DNA of 64,000 nt from Lytechinus pictus (Eukaryota; Echinodermata; Echinoidea; Temnopleuroida; Toxopneustidae), in the NCBI RefSeq assembly GCF_037042905.1, contig NC_087262.1:4612001-4676000 (forward strand), written 5' to 3'. The notes beneath the pieces were generated by a model, which was not told the DNA's origin, ran no database searches, and saw nothing but the letters and a program-made list of their open reading frames with translations. Below, piece by piece: positions 21,362 to 33,139 of the stretch (its first letter is position 1; the number at the start of each line of letters is the position of its first letter). The position numbers were made by a program, and so were the translations under genes.

Positions 21362-21909
21362 ATCATTATTTACAAGTTATATGCATGCAATTTTTGGTTA
21401 TATATTTGGAAAATGACATTTATAAGTCCTAAAACTTGAATTGTGATCTATATATTCCGGCTATAATTATTACTTTGTTGGGCTTCTTTGTAGTGTATTA
21501 AAAAGGTAAAGATAATTCTTTCCCTTGAAATTAATTTGTTTGTTGGAAAATTCCCTCACGAAAAACACTGTTTATCGCTTGAATGAGAGGATAAACATAC
21601 ATATAGGGTAATGTTATCACAGAAAAACATCATGACGAGGGGTCTTTTTTTTTGCCTTCCCGAGGGCACTGTATATAAGGTGAGAGGCCAAATAATGCCC
21701 TTTCAGGCATAACATGTTCTTTGAAAATTTCACTGTACTTGTTTAGGGGTTCAATTCAGGGAATACTTGCCAAGGGTATCATTTTGTTTCCAATACTTGT
21801 TAAGGGGTGCATTGTTAGAATATGGAAAGCACTAATTGTTTAGGGAGCTTTTCGAGACCCCATGGTCGCGCATGGTATCCACTAGTCAATGGAAGTGCCC
21901 CCCCCCCCC

Positions 21910-22250
21910 GGGTCAAATGCCAATTCGTCCAATTACCATCTCGTCTACTAATATTTGGTCTACCATCAGTTCCTCAACTATCCACATGGTCTAACTGCCA
22001 CTTTGTCTAATTATAAGCAATTGGTCCAATAGCCATTTAGTCCATATTATTTGGTCTAATTGGACTCTGTGTTATTTGGGCGATATAAATGAAAAGAAAA
22101 TGGGTATTAAACCAAATGGTTATGAGACAAAATGGTCATAGACGAACTTTTGATTAAGACAAAGTGATGATTGTATCAAATGGTAATTGGACAAAAGATG
22201 AAATGTCTATGGACGGAATGGATTAGACTAAATGAAGGTAGAATATGTGA
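21910..22250. repeat. Degenerate TGGTCTAATTNCCATTTNGTC repeat with a strand switch
   Basis: About a dozen ~20-bp units in one orientation to 22070 (TGGTCTAATTGGACTCTG, CATTTAGTCC). From about 22100 the complementary orientation follows (AAATGGTTATGAGACAAAATG, GGTAATTGGACAAAAG). The array is therefore a loose giant inverted repeat. Confidence 0.65.
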
Positions 22251-23938
22251 TGAGTGGACGAGTTTGCAATAAACAGTTGGTAATTTACCATAAGAGCCTA
22301 CATAACAAAGAAAAGGAAATCAACTCCAGGGGAAAAATGCAGAAAAAAACTTTGGAAAACAAAATGTATGATACGGGCATATCCTCGTGTCCCTTCCTGA
22401 ATTAATAAAGGCAATAGGCGAAAATCCAATACAAGGTTTTCCTTTTCTTTAGCTTAATGCAGGACATCACTTACAAAATGCACTCCTCTTCTCCTCTCCC
22501 TCTCTCTCCTTCCCCCTCTCACTCACAATTTCCCATTTCCCCACTCTCTGTAATCACTCGCTTTACCCCCTCTCTCTCTCTCTCCTTCCCCCTAACCCTC
22601 TCTGTAAACACTTGCTTTACATACATATATGAACAAAGTTAGGTTGGGTTATATATCACTTTCATTCCTCCATATACATCCATTCTAATAATGAAAAGGG
22701 GAAAAGGGAAGAAGCAATATTAATTTAAAAGCACCATAAAAACCTATTATTTATTGAAAAAGTTCTGAAATTTCCCTCACTATTTTTTATCATATTCCTC
22801 ATTTACCTCCTTTCACAAAATAGTATGCAGCGCTTAGAAACATTTGTATGAAGCGCTATATAAATGTTGCATATTATCATTATTATTATTATAAATCATG
22901 TTATTATAAAAGATGAATTTCCCTCTGATAAATACACAAAGAAGAGAATTATAACAATAGATTTACATAATTCAGTCTTTGTATTTTTTTTCAATAAATT
23001 GTACTAACTTAGTAACTTAGAAAATTGCTTACAAGCCAATTTTACTTACATAAAAAGACAAGTACAAAAAAAAACAATATACAGATAAATATCAATCAAA
23101 TATTTGTCTGTGAAAAATGCTTGTAATAACAATGCTCAACCAATGTGACAAATTGATAGGATAGAAACCATTACTAGTCAGTTTTTATGTAATGGGGCCT
23201 AAAGTAGGTACTTTTATAAATTTATCAAAAAATTGACACATAATCATTATAAACAACTGGATCACAGGTATATATAAAGAAGCAAATTGTGATCCAAATA
23301 GTTAACAAATAACTACATATATTTCAAATAACGATTCCAATTGTGGCAAATATCCTTCTTTTTTTTGCACTCGAATGTTAATCAATGTCTGGCCCTCCTC
23401 ACCCCATCCCCCTTGAACCAAAAGTACATTAAGAATGCCCTTTTTAACTTATTCTTGATAATGATTAAAATATCATCAAATTGTACATTCATATATGGAA
23501 ATATCATTACAAGAAAAGGAGGGCAACAAAAAGTTTACACTTGAAAATAAGAAGCCTCCAAAAAATACAGTGATGAAGAGGGGGAAAATCGAAATATGCA
23601 CATTCACACACAGACACACCCACCAAGAAACATCGTCATCATCACACACAAAAGCACACCCGAACATCCATCCTCTTGGTTCATTCATTAACAAAAATAA
23701 TAAATTTAGCAGCTAAATTGATAATTAAACCCTTTTCAAAATGAATACCCCCTCCCCATAAATTTTTACACTTTCCAATTCTTTTTTAATAATAAAAGTG
23801 ACCCTTTTGGAGTGTTGACCTTTTTAGGTTGTTCCTTGTCATAAGAACACCCCCTCCCACACACACACACCCACATACACACACAACTGTGAAATATAGG
23901 AAACAACCCTAAACAATGCAATACATGACATTCTTTTG
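22251..23938. other. Intergenic, AT-rich, simple repeats
   Basis: A CT-rich tract occurs at 22485-22605, a SINE-tail fragment (AAGCGCTATATAAATGTTG, ATT repeats) at 22828-22890, and CA-rich stretches at 23600-23660 and 23855-23885. No gene recognised. Confidence 0.45.
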
Positions 23939-24232
23939 ATAATAATAATAATAATAGCGGCATATTTACCCAGGGTAGCCACTTCAGTTCCGAAAACTGT
24001 TCTCCCAGCGGGCCCTGCTATTATTACCCCGGCTTTAGCACGGCTACCTCTATCGGGCGCTCGAGCATTCGAGGAATTTCTTCCTACCGGGTACCCATTC
24101 ACCTCACCTGGGTCGAGTGCAGCACAATGTGGATAAATTTCTTGCTGAAGGAAATTACGCCATGGCTGGGATTCGAACCCACGACCCTCTGTTTCAAAGT
24201 CCGGAGACTAATCCACTGGGCCACAACGCTCC
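23939..24232 (-). mobile_element. tRNA-derived SINE, near full length
   Basis: On the minus strand the head carries GTGGCCCAGTGG and GGTTCGAATCC boxes. The body includes GCCGGGGTAATAATAGCAG, and the tail is TAT/ATT repeats at 23939-23955. It lies downstream of the UPF0728 gene. Confidence 0.88.
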
Positions 24233-24687
24233 ACTTGATGGGCTTCAACTTCAATCAACATAATTATACTTTTTTTTTTCTTTACAAGAGTATGAAATTT
24301 AAAGACTGCCCTTTTGAAATCTACATACACAAAGGAAAAGGCACAATTCTACCCATAATGCCATGCACAGTGCTGGTTTTCAATTCTCGCTGTTGATTTC
24401 TTTTTTTTTTTTACAGACATTTACAAAGTAAGATATTGCAATTTTATAGCAAAATATGTACACAAATTTATTTACATAGATAAAGTTTCATATTATACAT
24501 ATATTTCCATTAGATGCTCTTTGGATGACATTGTTGACTTGCATTTGCTTTAAATTCCGTGATGGTCTATCAAAGAAGATATGTGAGAGATATGTAAGGC
24601 TCGTGATCTCCTCAAAATAGAGATCATATCAATTTTCTTAACAGAAAGAGGTCCATTTGCAAGTTTTATATTATTTTCCTAAAATGT

Positions 24688-26860
24688 TCAGAAAGCTTCC
24701 TTCACTGCTGTCAGGGCATTCTTGCAGAGATCATCCAACCTTCCATCTCCTCCTGAAACATGAAAGAATACAGCAAAAGGTACAAAAATAAATCAATATT
24801 AAAAAATATTTTCCATTTTTCAGTCCTAAAGCAATACAAACAGGTAACTTTGCCTAAGTTGAATATTTCAGGATGTAATCTTTGTCAGTAGCTTTCTAAT
24901 ATCAAACATCATCGTGGTCTGTTTCTGACTCTCGCCTTTTAAACAGAGGTTCGCAGGTTCGAATCCTAGCCATGGCATGTTTTACTTCAGCAAGTAATTA
25001 TCCACACTATGCTGCACTCGACCCAGGTGAGGTAAATGGGTACCGGCAGGAAATAATTCCTCAAAAAGCTGTGCGCACCAGAATCGGTACACTAGCTTAG
25101 CCGCCGGGGTAATATAGGAGCGCCTTGAGCACCTAGCAAGGTGGATACGTGCGCTATACAAATCCTTTATTTATTCATTTATTTATTATTATTTATATCC
25201 AACAATTCAATCTGTAAAGTGCTAAAGAACTATTTTAAATTACAAAAAAATCATTGCAGAGAAAGGGTGCTTGTTGCCCAATTCAAACTCTAATGGATGA
25301 AAAATGCTGAAAACACATGCAATGACTGCTACACTTTTTTAGGGGGGATGCTAGATGACACTAAAGTCTAATTCTCATTACTGACCCCTTACCAAAGTTT
25401 TAGATGGGCTTCAAAGCTTTGATTTAACTAGCCCTGGCAACACTTTTTCCTTTTTATGTTTTCACTTTATAGATTTCTCTTTCTTTCTCTTTGTTTATCA
25501 TGGGTTCAAGTTTCTAATATATTTTGTAAACGGATTTTTTTAAAGAATTAAATCAAATGATATTAGATTTTTCTCAAAATTTTAGAACTAATAATATACC
25601 TCAATGACATTTGAAATTTGGAGTGGGGATGTTGGACACTTACCAAAATCCAGATCCTTGATATTACACTGGTAAATTTTTTCTCCATTAACAATGAGCT
25701 CCACGAAATCCCAGTCCTCAATCTCTTCAAACTCTACAGCGTGTCCATCTGACTCCAGTAGGGCTAAAGACGGATTAAAAGGAAGATCATGGATTAACTC
25801 AATTACAAAAAGGGGGTTGGGTGTCCGGACACGTAACAGAAATGAAGCCTTGTTTTTATCTCAGGAATAAACCAAAAATATAGGTTGAATAGTTTTTTTT
25901 CACCATCAATATTTGTTCTTTATAATATTTTCTTATATTCTGTGCTAAAAAGAATTAAAGACATTGCTTGTAAACTTTTCAAAATTGAGAGTAAAAGTCA
26001 TGTGTCCGGACACCCAACCCGTCCGGACACACAACCACTGGGTATACATAATTTTAAAGCTGTATTTCCCAACAAATCAAATCACGACTACGGTATATTC
26101 ATGTAAAAGTTTTTACTAAAACTTGGAAATCATAAAGTCAACAAATGCAAGTTATTGAATCCAAGATAATAAACGAGAATATTGTGAAAGTAAAGCAAGC
26201 TATTTATTATAACTATAATTCTCTCTAAAAAAATATATTATTCAATAATTTATTGAATACAAAAAATGGTGCTTCAATTTTCAAATTTACAATTTACAAA
26301 TGGGGGCTTGGGTCCACCACCACGGCACCACCATCATATAATCTAGATAAGAAGACTTAAGTCAAGAGATGGTTCCAACACAAAACATGCAGTGTTTGAG
26401 TCAATCTGTCTCAACTCAAGTCTCATCTCTCATGATTCAGTTCTGATCATGATGAACAACGGCAACGCCTAATAGTATACCCAGTTGTTGTGTGTCCGGA
26501 CAGGTTGTGTGTCCGGACGATCAATTTTAGAAAGTCATTTGGAACAATTTACAAGGGAAGTTTTATCAATTTTTAGTACAAAATGTCAGGAGTTATTATA
26601 AAGAACCAAATAGAAGATGATTACAACTATTGATTTCGTATTTTTAGTGTAATCCAAAGACAAAAAAGAAGGCTTTAAAAATATAAAGTGTCCGGACACC
26701 CGACCCCCATCCTAATAGTCTACTAACAATATTTCTTACATACGGGACTGAACTTAAAAATATTACCTCGTAAACCCTCCAATCGCTGTGTTCTGTGAGC
26801 TACAACACCACAGGATCGATATGGTCCATACCTAAGGGTCACAATAGCATTTTCAGGCAT
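24688..26860 (-). CDS. UPF0728 family protein, homologue of human C10orf53
   Basis: Three coding exons on the minus strand: 26767-26860, 25644-25763 and 24688-24752. Together they give 279 nt and 92 residues, against about 93 in the human protein as I recall it. Borders are AG/GT and phases agree (1 and 1). The start is the ATG at 26860: MPENAIVTLRYGPY matches the family's conserved opening. Other family blocks are IEDWDFVELIVNGEKIYQCN and IKDLDFGGDGRLDDLC, and the protein ends in AVKEAF. It is a small soluble protein with no signal peptide or membrane segment; its function is not established, so none is given. The reading frame stays open upstream to 27049, so a longer N-terminus cannot be excluded, but family alignment favours the inner ATG. 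Intron 1 is almost wholly one palindromic transposon (25812-26708). A possible poly(A) signal, AATAAA on the minus strand, lies at 24467-24472. Confidence 0.93.
24913..25190 (+). mobile_element. tRNA-derived SINE in UPF0728 intron 2
   Basis: B box GGTTCGAATCC, then the shared body (CACTCGACCCAGGTGAGGTA, GCCGCCGGGGTAATATAG) and an ATTTATT tail. The A-box half is degraded. Confidence 0.85.
25812..26708. mobile_element. Palindromic DNA transposon with TGTCCGGACA sites, filling UPF0728 intron 1
   Basis: Ends GGGGGTTGGGTGTCCGGACA and the inverse (GTGTCCGGACACCCGACCCCC). The palindrome TGTCCGGACA or a one-base variant occurs at 25822, 26003, 26020, 26493, 26510 and 26689, arranged mirror-fashion around a centre near 26260. 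It occupies about 897 of the 1003 intron bases. Confidence 0.82.
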
Positions 26861-27439
26861 CTTTGCAACATCGAATAAAATTGTCCTTTTTGATTGAAGT
26901 AATTTCTCAACTTGTCGAATGTCGGCGTTGTTGTTGTCAACGGAGACGACCCAGTGCTTTAAAGTTAGAGCGCCATCTTGTGATAGCCAGCGCGTAAGTG
27001 TATCCAATGGAAAACAAAATACGCCGTGGAGATCAAAATAAAGTCTCATTGTTTTTGCGACGGTCTTTGCGAAATAATTATGTTGCTTATGATTTTATTT
27101 AGTTACTCCTTGTCTTTTTATAAGCTTCAAATTTTGATTCTTATAAAATGGACCCACAAATACGCAAAATATTAAGAAATTGTAATCGTACGTGGTTCGT
27201 ATCATATGTCATCATTTCAACCAAAAGCATGAAACATACGCCACATAATTATAATGGGGGAGGTTATATGGGGCAGCTCCCCCCCCCCCCATGACAAAAT
27301 CTTGTTTTCCCTCTCTTCAAGGGGTACGCAAGGCTGAAAATAATGCGATTTTAACAGATAAAGAAAATCAGACAAACAAAACACTGACATGTAATCAATA
27401 TCGGACAAGGAATAATGGGCCTTTTTAAAGATTTGCATT

Positions 27440-27862
27440 ATTTTGGTGAAACAGTTCTATGCATTTATTTATGAATATTCATTGAGCATACCGATGTATC
27501 ATATCCAAACTTGTTCTTTTGTATTTAATTAATATCAAAATTGGATCGACAATGCATTAGATATCCATTGCTGCAATGATTATTTTATCATACATAATAC
27601 ACACATGACACATTGTATGAAAATATGAAATAATTATTATTTAATGTAGTACATAGGAAAAATGAAAATTGGGATGTGACATCATCAGCCCAACTGAACG
27701 ACGAGCATTTAACTATTTTCACAAAATATTGTTGAACTTTAATTCAATAATTTTGTTATTCGCTCTCGAATTCATGATGAAATTTTACGCAATATATGAC
27801 TTTGCTCTGTGAATCTTATTTACTTGTATATAACTATTGTCAACTATTGTAGCCTGGAGCAC
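27440..27862. mobile_element. GGTCCGGGCTGAA-family MITE, degraded
   Basis: GTGACATCATCAGCCCA, TTTGTTATTCGCTCTCG and a terminal AGCCTGGAGCA correspond to the intact copy at 61246-61829. Confidence 0.55.
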
Positions 27863-27928
27863 GGGTGTCGATTTGTGTTGTGAATCTATTGTTCAAAGGG
27901 GGTGATCTGTTTTATCACGGATCAACCC

Positions 27929-28225
27929 CTGGGGCCGATTGCACGAAAGGGTCTTTGCAAGGACCGTCTTTCGTGTCGCCCATTTTTTATGATGCGCCAT
28001 GAGAAACGCATTTCAAATAAATTATCTGCAAACATATTTTATTCGTCCGTTAAAATAAACAAAATATTTGTTTATAAAATGATGTGATATCTCACAAAAT
28101 TGTATAAAATTTGATTTAAAAGCAAGCTTACGAATTGTATTTGTTTATCATAAATTTCAGAAACACCCCGATGGGCGACACGAAAGACGGTCCTTGGAAA
28201 GACCCTTTCGTATAATCGGCCCCAG
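27929..28225. mobile_element. MITE with ~55-bp inverted ends
   Basis: Ends CTGGGGCCGATTGCACGAAA and TTTCGTATAATCGGCCCCAG. The arms match through CTTTCGTGTCGCCCAT / ATGGGCGACACGAAAG. Confidence 0.88.
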
Positions 28226-29513
28226 TGCTCCAATGGCCTGGAGTACCTCTTTTAAATGTAATTAAAATATCTAAGTATTGATATCCCCCTGACACACCCT
28301 CGAAGAAAAACACGGATTGCAGCACATGCACTTAGATTTCATTTCCTTATTCAAGTCGAAGTTATTGCACAAAAAAAATTGTAATTTATTTCCTACTAGT
28401 GCTCAGTACGTTTAATGTATTTAATTCTCAATTATACAAAATTAAATTGAAATACATATTTTTTCATCACCGATCAAACTAACATTCATGGGAAATGTAT
28501 TGACGGCAAGCAATCCATAAAAAGCGTGGTCTAAGACCGAAGATTTATCTTAAACAAACTTTTATGAAAATACGAGCCATATACTTCTTGTTAAAAAATG
28601 CTCCAGGCTGAAGATATTTATATCTCAATAAAATGAGTAAAATTTACAAAGCAAAATGCTGAAAATTTGATCAAAATTCTCGGATAGCAAATAACAAAGT
28701 TAATTATTATTTTTTTTTAAGATTTCCGCGAAACAATTCTAGGCATGTCTTCATGAATATGCATTAGGTGGGCTGATGATGTCATATCCCCACTTGTTAT
28801 TTTGCATTTTTGTCTCGCCTGTATAGCAGAGCCGCTTTTCCGACGGTGACGGCGGAGGAGGCGGCGTCAACATCAAATCTTAACCTAATTAGGTTAAGTT
28901 TTTGAAATGACATCATAACTTAGAAAGCATATGGACCTAGTTCATGAACTTGGACATAAGGTTAATCAAGTATTACTGAACATCCTACCCGAGTTTCAGG
29001 TCACATGACCAAGGTCAAAGGTCATTTAGGGTCAATGAACTTTGACCATGTTGGGAGAATTATTTTCAAAATCTTAACCGAAGGTTAAGTTTTTGAAATG
29101 ACATCATAACTTAGAAAGTATATAGACCTAGTTCATGAAACGTGAGCATAAGGTTAATCAAGTATTAGCAAACATCATGTGCGAGTTTCAGGTCACATGA
29201 CCATGGTCAAAGGCATGGGTGTCGATCGGTATTCTTGGTTGGGGGGATGATTGACACAAAAGTTCTTGTGGATGGGGATCTTTCAACATTACCCCCACTA
29301 AAATCACAAGTTAGGACATTTTGGAGTAATTGATATGCATGGTGTTCTTGGAAATTCCTTCATTGTTGTAATGTACTGTACTTGTATAATTTTTTTTTGA
29401 AAATCCAATTTGTGTTACAAGTAAGCCTATTCTAAACTCATACGAAAGAAAAAATGACAAAAATTGTCTGGACCATGTGCATAGTGATCTGTTTATTGAG
29501 CATGATGTATACA

Positions 29514-30302
29514 CAGGGGCGTCGATCCATTTTTCAGATTGGGGGGGGGGGGCAAAATCATGAATCAACGTTCCAAAGGCGCTCGATCATACAAAACGAA
29601 CAAACTCACCCACACACCCCTACACCCCCCACCCTCACCAACAATGCGAGCGCGAGCTGAAATTTTTTAGTATGACATGAAAACAGGAAAAATGTACCTG
29701 TGTAGGTTTGTTTGTAGTAACTCATGAGGAGCATAAATACATGTATCTCACTAGAGAGCGAGCTAAAATTTCTTTATATTCTGACGTGAAAGCTTGATAT
29801 TCTAAGCATTTTTGGTACCAATGGTTAAGATGGGTTTAATAGAAGCGAGCGCAAAGCACCAGCTGAAAATTTTGATATTTCGATCTGGAAAAAAAGACAG
29901 TTTAATGGACGCTTTTAATAAAGAACAAGTTATATATCCAACAAAAAATTATTACAAATCGAAGCGGGGGTTCTTTTGAGGTATAGAACTGAAAATGGGA
30001 CACTCTATTCACCTATTTAATCATGAAAAGTATGGGGTTTTGGTACAGAAATGATGCGAGCGCGAAGCGCGAGCTGAAAATTTTTATATTCCAATCTGAA
30101 AAGCAGACATTTTGAGTACGATTTTAAATCAAAATCGAGTTGGAATCTCAATCTCGCTTGCTGCTGGTTTCAGTGTAGCATTACAATCTTATTTTTTAGT
30201 AGCACATGCGGAATTATTGGGAGGGGGCAAAACGATATGTTCCCCCCAAATATTTTCATTGGTGGGGTGATCGCCCCCCCCCCCCCCGGATCGACGCCTC
30301 TG
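29514..30302. mobile_element. hAT-type transposon 2, nested in element 1 (789 bp)
   Basis: Ends CAGGGGCGTCGATCC and CAGAGGCGTCGATCC (inverted), with the perfect 8-bp duplication TGTATACA at 29506-29513 and 30303-30310. It contains four GCGAGCGCGAAGCGCGAGCT-type motifs, at about 29643, 29755, 29845 and 30056. Confidence 0.92.
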
Positions 30303-31270
30303 TGTATACAAGTTCTCTCTTAAATCTAACCCGACTGGCAATATCTTTTTTCTTAATGCATGATGATAACATGCAGATTCGGACCAATAATTTTATTAAG
30401 ACTAGCACAAATGACAAACTGTGTGGCTTCTCGTGCGCCATCGGGCTTACCGTCATTCCATAGAGCTATTACTGTATGTAATAGCTGTATGGTCATTCCT
30501 TAGACGATTTATCTTGCCACCCTTTTACTCCCGTTTATTGTCCACCCTTTTGAATTAATCATTGATGTATTAAAATCAATTTATTCACCACTGGTGGGAT
30601 GGAACACCCTATCCACAAAAGTTGTTTTTCGTTGGGGTCCTTTTATGTCATGTGTTAAAAATATCATATACAAAAACATTTCACTCTTTTTCATCTTGAA
30701 CCTCCACCCATCTGTTTAATAGTCCTGAAAAAGAATGTTTTTATTTAATAACAATATACACAAATTGCGAAGGAAACAAACTGATTGATGGCATAATCAT
30801 CACTATAATCATCATGATCAAACTTTTCATTTTTTCATCATCATTATTATAATTTTTCTACCCAAAATATTGGGGGGGGGATGATAATACAGGCATGGGC
30901 GTCAATCGGTGGGGGACGGGGGGGACGTGTCCCCCCCCCCCATGATTTTTTCAGGGGGGGACACATTATCAAATGTCCCCCCCATGTTTTTGTCACAAAA
31001 GAAGTGTGACCATCTGGGGGGGGGGGATATGTGCATACCTTCTCAAGGAAATGAGAGTTGATTCCCTTAAAAAATATAAAGAAAAAAACAACTGTCATGT
31101 AACTTTTCGATGCAATTAACGGTGGGTAAATTCGCATTCAAAAGCAGCGCAGCTAGCCGTCTATGAGCCGTTCCTGTACGTACGACGCCGGGGTACAGGC
31201 GAGCACCCACATGGAGACCCGCACGTGCGTGGTGGGTTTTTTTCATGTGGGTATGCACGGCATGACAGCA

Positions 31271-33139
31271 TAGGCGGATCCAGGGGGCCCGCCCCCCCCC
31301 CCTATTGGCGGAGTAAAAAAAAAGAAAAACAAAGGGAAATAAAGAAAAAAAGAGAAGAAGGGAAAAGAGAGGAGAAAAAAAGAAAGGGAAACATAAAAGG
31401 AGGAAGACGAGTGAATAAGATAAGGGGAAGACTTGGAAAGTAATAATAACAAATCTTTCATGCCGGGATATAAAATTTTTGCTCGCGCTTCGCGCTCGCA
31501 TCGCCTTTTAGGTGATTTACATATCTTGCTCAATATGGAGCTTAAATATCAAATCTTGAAGTCAATATACAAAACATATTTCAGCTCGAAAATTTAACTT
31601 TCATTATTTTGTTTGATTTGCAAATTTGATTTTTAAAAAGTGTTCTGTAAAATTTTTGTTTTATGGTCTGAATATTAACATTTTCTGCTTGCGCTGCGCG
31701 CTCGCAAAATTTGATTTGTCAGGTACCTATTATTTTCTGTATTCCATAAAGTTATCAAAATATCCCTATTCAGGTCAGATTGTGAAAACGTATCAGCGAG
31801 CGCTGCATGCTCGCATTTTGATTGGTGAGTTATGTTTATCTCAATATTAATTCTAAAACAAACTACTTAAAATCCCCATTTGATCACATGCAGTTTATCA
31901 GAAATTTCGGTTCGCGATTTCCGCTCGCATTGATTGTTGAAATATATCAACTCATGCATCTTATTCATAATTACAAAAATCCTTTAAATGTCCAGTTTTC
32001 AGGCCATAAAATTAAGAGATTTCGCGCTCTCATGCTTAGGAAGAGAAATAGGAAGATAGTCATCATTTTCATATGATGACATAATGTCCCGGTCCGCTAT
32101 GTCAAAACTCAAAGTAATAATGAAACTTATCAGCTCTTTTTAACTTTGATCCATATCCACCTCACAATTTTCCCACAAAGTGCTTGAAAAACAGAGCTTA
32201 AATTGACCCTTTTCAGAGCGGAATATCATATATTTTTAGCTCGCGCTTTGCGCTCGCTTTATTGATTTTTCATGATAAGAAATGTATTTAAATTACCCTA
32301 ATTTTACATGTTCTAGGTCGAAATCTGAAACACGCGTTTATTTAGATACGCAGCTTGTTCTCTATTTAAATCATTATCCAGTTTCAGATCACAATATAAA
32401 AAATTGAGGTAGAAATATCAAAATTTCCAGCTCGCGCTTCGCGCTCGCATTATTTGGTAGTTAAAATATGTAACGTCATCATGGCTAACACGCAGCCGTT
32501 AACAGATCAGATCAAAGCGTATATCAAAAATAAATAAAACAATTTGTCCTCGCGCTCTGCGCTCGCATTATTTATGTAGGAAGCCGATTTCCAATTACTC
32601 ATCATTTTCATGATTTACAAAATATGAAAAGAGTGTCGAATTTTTAGGTTTCAATCTCGAATTTTTCAGCTCGCGCTTCGCGCTCGCATTAATTATTTAG
32701 CTATATACTTAACCTTTTTCATTCTTCCGGTAAAAATGTCAAAATTTTCAGCTCGCGCTTCGCATAATTTGATAGTTGAAATATGTAACGTCTTCATGGC
32801 TAACAAGCTGCCGGTAACAAATCCTTTTTTTATCAGATGAAAACGTATATTAAAAATTTCTGCTCGCGCTTCGCGCTCGCAGCAATTATTTAGTTAGATA
32901 CACATCTCGTTTAGGATCATAAACATTGCCCAAAATGTTTGAATTTTAAAACAAAATACATAAAATAAACAAAAAGCTCGCACTTTTTAAATAAGGCTTA
33001 TGATATTATATATATAAATATATTACCCCTTCAAAGAAACAAACAAAAATTAACTTCGAGCGGCCGATCGGGGAAAATGTGGGTGAAAAAAAATCCGGGC
33101 CCCCCCCCCCCCTATTGGCGAAGGCTGGATCCGCCCCTG
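31271..33139. mobile_element. Probable hAT-type element 4, nested in element 3, with spaced GC-rich hairpin repeats
   Basis: Left end TAGGCGGATCC, right end GGATCCGCCCCTG. The flanks TGACAGCA and TGACATAC agree only in their first five bases, so boundaries are approximate. The inside carries about ten copies of GCTCGCGCTTCGCGCTCGC or close variants, and a purine-rich GAAAAG tract at 31315-31440. Confidence 0.68.
31480..32885. repeat. Regularly spaced GCTCGCGCTTCGCGCTCGC motifs
   Basis: Copies or variants near 31480, 31688, 31797, 31911, 32240, 32430, 32550, 32670, 32750 and 32865. Each is usually preceded by AAATTTTCA and followed by ATTA. Spacers of about 80-330 bp are unlike one another. 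The core GCGCTTCGCGC can form a 4-bp hairpin. This is not a CRISPR array: spacing is irregular, the host is eukaryotic and there are no cas genes. Confidence 0.8.

Noticed and set aside
31067-31533. 144- and 96-codon frames on the minus strand
   Set aside because: They translate a purine-rich GAAAAG tract and hAT ends; the residues are low-complexity Phe/Leu/Ser and match no family.
31480-32885. CRISPR array
   Set aside because: Spaced repeats are present, but spacing is irregular, spacers are long and AT-rich, there are no cas genes, and the host is a eukaryote with spliced genes.
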